DNA of 64,000 bases from Skeletonema tropicum. Lineage: Eukaryota > Bacillariophyta > Thalassiosirophyceae > Thalassiosirales > Thalassiosiraceae. How positions within the stretch are numbered: the first letter of the stretch is position 1; each line of letters begins with the position of its first letter. A program made the position numbers and the translations under genes. This document shows positions 51,501-60,400 of the stretch, piece after piece. The notes below the pieces were generated by a model that saw nothing but the letters and a program-made list of their open reading frames with translations, was not told the origin of the DNA and did not search any database. The stretch is taken from NCBI GenBank assembly GCA_037178625.1, contig CM074133.1, positions 620,001-684,000 of the forward strand, read 5' to 3'.

Positions 51501-53307
51501 CCTTGAACGTCCTCTCCTTCACGTGAGAAGTACATCCAGCAAGGATAGTTAAGTCGGATGCATCGAGGTGTGTGCAGGTTCCTTTTGAACACCGTAGGTA
51601 ATCTGCAGCAGCATGGTTCCAACCACAATCATATTCGCCGACGCGAGATTGCGTTGTGAAAGTAGTCTTCCTTTTCTAGGCATGACCACCGTATTAGTAT
51701 TGATAGAGTAGTCTCTCCTACGAGACCCACCACTCCGGATAATGTTTGAATTTGAGCTTGCGCAAGAGATTCCTTTCGACTGTCGCGTGTAAACAAGACA
51801 GAGAATCAAGGTACGAGATTCGGGACTCGGGACACTTGCCATGGACACAAAGTACCAAGGAAGTCCCCTTCCCTTCAGACTAACATCTGAATTGCTCATT
51901 AGTATTTTGGAAGATCTCTTTGGTGGAAGAAACGGCACACCAAAGGATATAATCCGATATCTAGGAGAAGCAGAGTAGACAATCGTTACTCCCCCATGAC
52001 CTTGTCTTCTGAAATATGTTAGGCATGATTGCCACGTTGGCCAACCACATTTAGAGAACATGGACAATCCATGGCTGCCACAGCGGCACAGACCATTTTG
52101 GTTTGGTAATTCCAGTTCAGATTGCTCTTGAATTGTTTCTCTCATTCCTCCTCCTCCCACAATGCAAGCAAGAGGCTGGTCATCCTAGATGCACCAGTGA
52201 ATAAGGATGAATTTACGCTAAATAGTTCGTCGCTGGATAGAAATGACTTGAACAGTACGCTGTGCGTAACTGAATAGACATGACCTTTCTTTGAACAGCA
52301 CGCTGTGCGCAACTGAATAGACTTGATCTTTCTTTAACCAGGGCGTCGCTGCACATGTTGAATCAACAGGGACAAATAAAGGGACAAATAAACACGATTT
52401 GCTTTCACAGCAATATAATTTTTATTAATTAGGGTAGGTGGTTCAATTGCACGTTCGACTTCGCCCAGTGGGGTATAATCTTCTCGTCATCCTGAGGTAC
52501 TCGCTTGAGCAAGGCGTAGACTACCTCGGCAACACTGTGTAATAACCAACAATCCATCAAGGCTAAGCGGCTGCGACAATCACAATCTGTACAGAATGCG
52601 TCGACAAACATGCTCTCAATAGCTCCAGCTACATGCACTATCATGCTGTAAAGATCAAAACTCTCCACACCTTCTCAGAGGTAGACAAGAGAGTGCGTAT
52701 TTTTCCAATTGCGACCAGCGTCTTATAAGGAATAAATACTTCTAAGTCTGCTAACTATATCCGGAAACTCTGTTGTTGTGAGGGTATCATCTCGCCTAAC
52801 AGCAGATGACTCTCGATATGTGAGGGTTGGATGAGAGAACACTTCTCCCCCCACACGTAATTCTAATCGTAGTCCATCGCTCAACAGCTGATGTCCTTTG
52901 GATTTAGATGACCGTAGTCTTTTTATTGGAATGAAATTCCTTATTGTGATGAGCTGTGCCACGGTGCATTCTCGCCATGGGCACTTCCTCTACATGAGGA
53001 GAATCGAAATTCTTTTCTCACCTCCGATGCACTTCTGTCAACGTCGAAACACACTTCTATCGCACGCCGTCACATCTCCATGGTAGCACGAAACGCCGAG
53101 CGTTCATCGCACATCCATGTGTTGACGAAATGGATCTTCTAGAAGCCAATCGATTTTGTTGTACTAGCTCACGGTTCACAAACCCACCAATGTGGATATG
53201 CGCTGAATAATATTAATTTTTTTCTTCTCAGAGGTCGATCTTTCCCGACCGATGAAGGATTCTTTTGCTTTGCACCCAGTAAACTGGATGGAAATATTTA
53301 TAAATAA

Positions 53308-53575
53308 TGTCACAAGCAAATAGGACCGGTATTGATTGTGCAACTAGAGCCAGAAGAGACCACTAGGAACACGGATATCATGGTGACTAAGCTTTTAAGA
53401 GCTAAAGAAGTGGGCTATTCCCAAAGGTGATGAAGGAGCACCAACGTGCGACGTCATCTTGTGTGAGAGGATCAATCACGGGTTCTCACCGTGGTTGCTA
53501 CTTGACACGTGTGAACAGGAAGAATGACTGTCATAACGGTATTGGGATACCAGAAGAGAGTCATATCCTGTGACA
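53308..53575 (-). repeat. LTR, right copy (5' LTR)
   Basis: 268 bp. It differs from the left copy by aagcttTTaag against aagcttaag and caaCgtg against caaTgtg. Confidence 0.9.
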
Positions 53576-54253
53576 AATACTGTCTTCAGTCGCTATAACA
53601 TTCCGTCTGCTTACGTGAAAGTACATAGAAGTAATGGCTGCATAACAAAATCATAGAGGTTGTTAGGATGACCCTGATCGTGATAAATGACAGGTGACCA
53701 AGAATCGGGAGATGATGTAAACACAAGCAGAAAGGCCTGCTTACCTCAGAGTCCTTTGCGCTGGCTCTCTCACAATACTCCAGAGAAAAGACTGTGCAGG
53801 GTCTCGCTTCTGAAAGCGAAGCTCACTCGCAGTAGCATGAGAATAATGAGCAAAGCATTTGCTACTAGCAGTCTGATTCTGATGAAGTCTTTTGGACAAC
53901 CCATCCTGAATTCTCAATGTCACGCCCGCACCTGTGGAAGAACTGCATTTGTGTACCTTGACGAAAAGTAATCCCTTTGGACTTTCGTCGTCTGCGGCGA
54001 GATCTTCGGAGACGCACCAACCGTAGGGGCTGCTGCTGCTGCTGCTGCTGCTGTCGGCGGCACGTCTTTTGTCAACCCAAACAGGATATGCCCGAGAATT
54101 CCGTTCTATTTTTTCCATGCTCATATCTGTTGAGATGACATTCACATGGGCATTGGTGGAGGGCGATGTGTCTGATGTACCAGTTGTTTCAAAATTAGCA
54201 GATATTGAATTCGGCTGTGGCTCCTTCCGATCTCCGTCTTTGTTTTCCTTATT
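53576..54253 (-). pseudogene. Sulfotransferase gene, middle part with an intron
   Basis: Reading right to left from the LINE insertion, the frame gives ISANFETTGTSDTSPSTN, a Ser run, then the PAPS-binding 5' loop GLLFVKVHKCSSSTGAGVTL and the segment RDPAQSFLWSIVREPAQRTL. At 53744 a donor GTAAGC begins a 107-bp intron (53638-53744) that ends at ttatgcag. Exon 2 (53637-53576) reads FHVSRRNVIATEDSI up to the LTR element. Joining the exons leaves one base too many between SHYFY and FHVSRR, so there is a further +1 frame break near 53622 unless another acceptor is used. 'fvKvHKt.SSTa..v.lRi' is the sulfate-donor loop of the galactose-3-O-sulfotransferase-like family. Confidence 0.75.
54207..54253. 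repeat. 47-bp target-site duplication, left copy
   Basis: Bases 54207-54253 (gaattcggctg...tttccttatt) are identical to 55064-55110. They flank the LINE and belong to the sulfotransferase coding sequence. Confidence 0.9.
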
Positions 54254-55063
54254 ATTTATTTTTTTTTTTTATTAATAAATAAGTGATTAGTTTAGGATGG
54301 TATTCAGGAGCTGTTACTGGGCAAGCTGGATCTGAACTTGCCCATTTTAGGTAATAAGAGGAGTGCAGTCTAGGTATCTCTAGTTCAGTGGCAAGTCCGC
54401 ACTCCTCTTGTCACCTGTGCTCGGTGATGGTATGTTCCTCCTCCCTCCTACTCTCAACTGCCTCTCGACAGGTGAGAGTGAGAGTCCTCACTCAACCTCT
54501 GCCACCGCAGAGGTGGGGGAGAGGGGATTACTCCCCACTCCAGGTGTGCCAGTTGGACATCCCCGGCCCATTCTCAATGAGTGGCCGGATGCGGTGGTGC
54601 CTGTCCCTACTCCCTCTGAGCAGGAGGGAGTTTGCCCGGACTAGGGCAAGGGACATGCGTACCCGCACATAGAATATCATCTGGCTACGCTGACGCTCCC
54701 ACTTTTCAGCTAAGTGTGTACCCAGTTGACGCATCGCATTCAAGGCCTCTCTACCTGGCATTCCATCAGCCGTGAAGCAGAGGGGGGTGAAGTCCCGACG
54801 TCGTTCAAGACAAGCTGCCTTGTACTTGCGGATTTTCTCCCTCTCTTGTTGCCTCAAGACAGCCGAAGGCGCCTTATTGCGGTAGGAGCGGCAGTCCGCG
54901 TCAGTGATGCGAGTGTCAAAGACAGTTCGACGCTGTCTCTTCCAGAAGTGGGAGACCATCACATCTCCACGCTCTTCCGTTGTTGTCACTGGGGTCGACC
55001 CATCAGTTGCGTTGTGTTGTTGCGTGGTATTTTCAGCCTCTGCTGCGGCAGCAGCCGCTGCAG
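54254..55063 (-). mobile_element. 5'-truncated LINE, 810 bp
   Basis: On the minus strand the insert starts inside a coding frame, at 55063. It encodes the end of a LINE polymerase: VSHFWKRQRRTVFDTRITDA, then FTPLCFTADGMPGREALNAM and LAEKWERQRSQMIFYVRVRM, followed by SLALVRANSLLLRGSR. It stops at 54528. An untranslated tail follows with a strong hairpin (aagaggagtgc paired with gcactcctctt, about 54356-54410) and an A/T-rich poly(A)-like end (complement of atttattttttttttt). The 47-bp direct repeats on each side are its target-site duplication. It seems to be the same family as the remnant at 25960-27520, which has the N-terminal and central motifs. Confidence 0.85.
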
Positions 55064-55320
55064 GAATTCGGCTGTGGCTCCTTCCGATCTCCGTCTTTGT
55101 TTTCCTTATTGCTAGCAGAGTCATATTTTTCCAGCTTTGGCTTTAGATGATATCGTTGCTGATTACTATTGTTTCGCATGAAGATGAATTGTAATCCGAT
55201 GGGCCCAACAGCGACGGCAACAAGAATGCATAATTTACATAATTTTGATGTCTTTCCCGGGAAAAGACTCTTGCTGGCTAGTAGATGCTTTGCAATGTAT
55301 GGATGAGCTTTCTGTTTCAT
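55064..55320 (-). pseudogene. Sulfotransferase gene, 5' part with membrane anchor
   Basis: The ATG at 55320 opens MKQKAHPYIAKHLLASKSLF, followed by a single hydrophobic span, LCILVAVAVGPIGLQFIFM (about residues 32-50), and a hydrophilic Asn/Lys-rich stem ending NKENKDGDRKEPQPN inside the 47-bp duplication. A short cytosolic tail, one span and a stem are the layout of a type II Golgi glycosyl- or sulfotransferase. The frame is the same as that of the middle part after one copy of the 47 bp and the LINE are taken out. The whole gene would encode about 470 residues. Confidence 0.75.
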
Positions 55321-57075
55321 GGTTTCTCTTTGGTGTGTAGTACGATACGATGCATAACATCCAGCCTCTATTGAGAAGCTTTAGATGATCAATAGTAGAG
55401 CGTAGCAATAGCCTAGATAATATCTTCAGCATCAATACATTAATTTTTGGCGACTGCTGTACAAAGGAAGAAGGAAGGAAAATGGGTTGTGCACCTACAC
55501 AGCAGCACCAAAATCCTGCGAAAAATGGTACTGCAGTTCTCGAACCTACCTGCACGGAAACGGAATAATTTTGGCGGCTGCAGTAATTTATACTCGAAAG
55601 GTAGTCTCTATTTTAGTCTCTATTGATTATTGATGATTGTTTCCGAGTAGTCACAGTCTTATTTGTTGGCATTGGCACGAGAACGGGAAAGGGAAGGGTG
55701 GGGTGTCGGAATGCGCCGTCGTCATTTTCGCCATTTTTGTGAGATATTTTTCATTATCCCCTGGGTATCTTCTGGTTAAACAGCTTCCCGGGTATAAGGT
55801 TTTTGGCGCCAACAAACCTCCTAGCCCCTTTTACCATCGCACGTAGCACGTAGTATTATTTATGTATTATCTAGCAAAAAAAACACCTTCTCCCAACGAA
55901 CCATGGCGGCCGATCTGCTTCTTCCCATGCTCTCCTGTTGACAGCAATGGCCTATATTAATGAATCCAACGCCACGGATCAATAGTAATGGTAGTTGCGA
56001 GTTGATTGTTGTTGTTGGCTTCATGAATTCATTGTTTATACCATGCTCTTATCTACTACACACTTGGTCGATATTTTTCGTCGCCTGACGCATCCGCCTC
56101 ACTTCCAATAGCCACTTTTATGCCAATAAAACAACATTACAAACCGATCCGACTACATATATCTCTTCTAATAATATATACGCGAGGTATGGTGCCTTGG
56201 CTCGGTGGGAGATTCGGTTTAATCGTCCCATATCTATCTTGTGTGTAGGGCCGACGATGCGATGATGGGCAAAAATACCGCTTACATATAGGAGGTGATC
56301 CGACGGTGATATTGTCCATTTCATGCAACGCTACGCACACTATTCGTTTTGGTATGTCATGAGCTTTCGTTGGATATGCGGTATGCTGCATGTAATGGGT
56401 TGTAAGCGACATAGTAACAACAGAACTGCCATGGTCGGCGGCCGGCGGCTACATTTTTTTGTGATTTTTGATACACAAAAAATTGAGCTAGGAGTATTGC
56501 CTTTCTTGCATTGCAACCGCCGAAATAGTCGAGCTTCGTTATTGGTGAGCTCCACCAATGAAAAGTGAAAAGAGCTGCTTTTTGGCTTTTCATAGCTGCA
56601 CTGAACGTCTTCTAAATGTGAGTAGTTGCTATTTTATTAACTACGAAGGAAGCTAGGTATGAAAATGGTCTCGCATGCGAGACCATACCCGGAAAGCTGT
56701 TTAAAGAGTACAAGTAATTCTTGTTTTGTGTAGCACGGAACGTCTCATCTCACCAGCCTTTATCCAATCAAATAAATAAATAAATAAATACAAAGTTAGT
56801 GCAAGCGTGACCGCACCCAATATTCATCCTTGTTGGCTTTCTGATAGTCTCAGTGGATAGACATATCTTGTATCTAAACGGAAGTGAATTGCGAAGTTGA
56901 TGTCGCGGCAGCACACAGACTGTTGTGTTCAAGTTGATTTTCCTTCGATATCAATGTGGCTCTAACTTACTTTCTGGGAGAAAGTCGGCAAATAATGAGC
57001 ACGGCTAGGTAATAGATTGTCTCTCCTGGGCTCCATCCTGCTCATCCGCTAGCCCAATGCAAGCTTTTTGGTAGA
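55321..57075. other. Intergenic region with palindrome and scraps of neighbouring genes
   Basis: No complete gene is supported. Items seen are: a perfect 22-bp palindrome at 56665-56686 centred on tcgca/tgcga; an AAAT tandem run at 56770-56790; a sulfotransferase scrap at 56798-56860; and two short stretches, 55552-55578 and about 56710-56752, that recur inverted near 63511 and 63452. Confidence 0.55.
56798..56860 (-). pseudogene. Sulfotransferase fragment joining two distant pieces
   Basis: Bases agtgcaagcgtgaccgcacc match 47684-47703 with one change. The directly following tcatccttgttggctttctg and beyond match 47924-47960. In the gene these are about 220 bp apart, so this scrap is a copy with an internal deletion, in the same orientation. 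An AAAT run precedes it. Confidence 0.6.
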
Positions 57076-57457
57076 ACGGGTTTCTTTACAACCCTTGTAG
57101 GTTGGTGGACCTTGCCTTGTCACGTGAACACTTGACTCTAACTCTAAGACTAAGAAAAAGCGACTGCAAACCTGAAAGATGTGATGTCAAGGACGCTATT
57201 GCTATCCAGCATTTACATTACTAGGCTACAAGCAAAGAATGGAAATTCCGCAGCTCTGCCGTGGTCACTGTTAGTGGGGCAACAAATCCTTCGTCGTTGC
57301 ACGACACTTCAATGCGACCTATCGATTGCTTAGCAGCAGCTGGAGGGTAAGAATACGGAAAGCTTCCACTAAATTGCCTGCCGACGCTGTGAAGCCTTGC
57401 CGCTGCAGCCATCTCCTTTTCCCTCTTCGTATTCAATTGCACACGTGCTGGCTCATC
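57076..57457. repeat. Inverted duplication, left arm (end of dynactin gene and 3' flank)
   Basis: Bases 57076-57457 are the reverse complement of 63618-64000 with few differences. The arm takes in the last 78 codons of the dynactin gene and about 150 bp downstream. Similarity probably goes past the right window edge. Confidence 0.85.
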
Positions 57458-60400
57458 GGATTTTGTCAGGTCAACGACACAAAATGTAGCTTTAGCTAAG
57501 CGCATTTCATTACGTGCCAAATCTATCTCATCCGCAGAATGTGACCACTCCTCCCTCCTCTGGCCCATCGACGACGGCATAGGAGAAATTTTGGTGGCCA
57601 CATTCAACGGTGTTAGTTTGGAGAGTGCTGACTCCATTGCCTTGGCCTTCCAGTAATTTGCTGATTGGGTCGCAGAGCTCAACGCTGGCCGGAACATCGC
57701 GGTTTCAAGAGATATTGTTTCCAGCAGCACATCGCGTGAAGATGTACCAGAAGACTTGTTGCCAGTTCCAAGCTGACCAATGATGGCTTCAGTATCAATA
57801 GATTTCTTTGGAGTTACAGATTGTCGCATACGGGAACGTCCCTTAGGATTCTTGTCTTTGAGTAAACGAATCTGACTTTCGTATTCGTTAGCTTGTTGTT
57901 CCATCACACTCAATGCCTCCTTAAGGACCCTGACTTCCTCCTCAATCTCTTGTTTGTCGACAGGCGCAGTTACCGCGGTCGTAGATGCCTTCATGGGCGA
58001 CATTGAACTAGAAGGAACCTTTGAGATGAGAGACTCCAATTCTGTGATGCGCGAGTTTTGAATATATATTTCTTTGGATCGCGACGACAGGCTCTTTTCG
58101 AGACTTGCAATCTTTGTATTGGCTATCAACAGCTTTGGCTCGTTTGTAATAGCATCTATCAGCTGCTGCTGGATTGATCTGGCACGTAACAAGTAATTAA
58201 TGTCCTCCGGATCTCCATCGACTGCCCTAACCTGCGCAACAATCTCCGTCACGCCACCCCACGAGTCTCCAAATTCGGGTGAGAGGCAGTGAAATGTTGA
58301 TTCACCGCCTGCACTCGGCTCGACCTTTCGAAGTAAGGCAGACATTTGTCCTATCACTGACAAAATATCATCAAGAACCGAGGAGCATCCGTCAACGCTG
58401 TCACTGGACACAGACTTGTCGCCAAACGTAGATTTGATGCACTCAACCAAAGTTGAGCATTTGCTTCGATATTGGTTAGACAGACTGCAAAGTGAGTCCA
58501 AAAGTTCGCCGTGTTCCAGCTTGAGAGCCGAAAGCTTTCTGCAAACATCCAATATGGTAGCGCAACTGCTTTTTGCCTTCTCCAGAGCAGCCGAAAGACA
58601 AGGTAGCGTTGCTGCCGGGGGCTCACTCTCAGCGTCATCCATAGGAAGCACTGCTGAGGAAATGACCGCTGCTGCACCCAAGCAAGCGAATCTTCCGACA
58701 GACAATGACTTCAAAGCATCCCAACCTGGTGGATTCCAATCTTCGGGGATGACTGCCTTTCCACTCTCATCTGTCGCACCCTGCAAGGCCACTTTAGCAT
58801 TTAGCACAGACTGATTCAAATCGGTCAGAGAAGATCTCAAGGGTGACAGAATTCCTTCTTCCTTTAATAATTTCAGCTGTTCAGTCAATGCCAAATCCAA
58901 CGGGGCAATGGAGTGGGCCATGCTGCTTCCTAGGTCAGCTGATAGATCCTGTGATAAGAGTTCTGGCCATTGCCCTGCAGCCATCAAGCGCAATATATCT
59001 GATGCCGCATCGACAGTTATATTAGCGAATTCGTATTGGTGCAACATCGCGGCAATCTGTTGAATCGATGCGTCAGAAAGAACAGCTGAAACTCCATCTT
59101 CCACAACATTAAACTCAGACAGCCCTGCCGCTCCTCGGTCAATAGCCTGATTGAATATTTCTTCCACAGATGCCAGCGAGACGGAAGCCTTATCGGCAAC
59201 CTTGGCCAAGTGCATCTCTCCCTTCACTGCAGCCAGCTCTGACGACACAAGCCCAGACGGCAAAAACGTCTCCAAACGTTCACTGAGATATGTGGCGCTA
59301 CGTGCTGAAATACGATCAAATACTGCGTCGGCATCACGTTTTCGTGCCTCAGCGGCATCGACCGCCAATTGTGCAGCCTGCGCCAACGCCTTCTTCGATG
59401 CAGCCAACAACTGCGACTTTTCACCCTGATTTCCTTCTGTAAGTGTCATCAGAGCAGCCTTCTCCTGCTTCAGATTCGTAATTGACGTGCGGAACTCACT
59501 GACATATCGTTGAAAGTCTTCCTCACGACGACGTTGCATTCGAATAGCCTCCTCCAAATTCCTAATCAATGCATCTCGTCCCTCCAAGTCTTTCATTGCC
59601 ATTTTGAGTTCATCACTTTGAACCTCTTCCATCTCGGCGGCAATTTCGGCACTCTCCTCCATCTCACGGATAGTTCGTTCCAAATTGGCATTCATTTCTT
59701 CCAAAGTCCAAACTTTATCGGATAAGGTCTCAATAGTTTCCTCAAGGGAGGTAGTCTCATCAATTATATCTTTCAATTCTTGCATTTCTCCCAGTGTAGT
59801 GGAATGTGTCTGTCGAAGTTCCTCCAACTCGTTTTGAATTTCTTCCTTGCAAGTAGATTCCATTTGATAAGCCTTCAGCTGACGTTGTAAATCATTGCGT
59901 TCCAATTCAGATTGTTCTTTGAGACGTAACAGAGCCGTACGTAATCGAGTATTTTGGACGGTAAGTGACCGTGCAACGTCTTGGGTATCTGCAGCAGCAG
60001 CTCCTCCCTCTCTCACACTAACATCTTCCGCTCCTCCCCCTCCTCCTCCTGCACCCAATTCTGCAGCAGCGGCACCAATAATAGCAACATTCACACCACC
60101 CCCTCCCTCCTCTAATTGACATTTCACATCATCCAATTCCAATTGAGCACTCTCCAAATCAATCTTACACTCCTCCAACTGATCCTCCAACATTTCCTTC
60201 TCCTCCCTCAACTGCTCCTTATCCAATACCAATTCCTCCAATGTCGCTTCCATGTCCAATTTCTCATTGTTCCATTCGTCATTCTTGCGCTGCAACGACG
60301 TCACCTCGGCACGCAATTTGGCAAGGGTAGTGTGAGAATGATCCATCGTCGATTCCTTATCTGACACACGTTCCTGCAATACCTTGAGTTCACGTTCCAA

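Larger units (their letters stand above)
48255..53575 (-). mobile_element. LTR retrotransposon, 5.3 kb, inserted in the sulfotransferase gene
   Basis: Direct repeats at 48255-48520 and 53308-53575 start TGTCACA and end TGTGACA (TG...CA) and differ by one substitution and a 2-bp indel that I can see. The flanks are AATAC at both ends (48250-48254 and 53576-53580), a perfect 5-bp target duplication. A purine tract, cgggggagaa on the minus strand at 48521-48530, abuts the left LTR, as a polypurine tract does before a 3' LTR, so the element reads on the minus strand. No TGG-type primer site follows the other LTR. The 4.8 kb interior has short minus-strand frames (for example 52160-51549, with CRCGSHGLSMFSKCGWPTW) but I recognise no protease, integrase or reverse transcriptase. 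With nearly identical LTRs it is young, and probably non-autonomous. Confidence 0.85.

Noticed and set aside
51549..52160. 203-residue minus-strand ORF as a host gene
   Set aside because: It lies inside the LTR element, lacks a recognisable domain, and is at best element coding.
54528..55124. 198-residue minus-strand ORF as a gene of its own
   Set aside because: Its first residues are sulfotransferase coding from the target duplication and the rest is the end of a LINE protein. It is a chance fusion at the insertion point.
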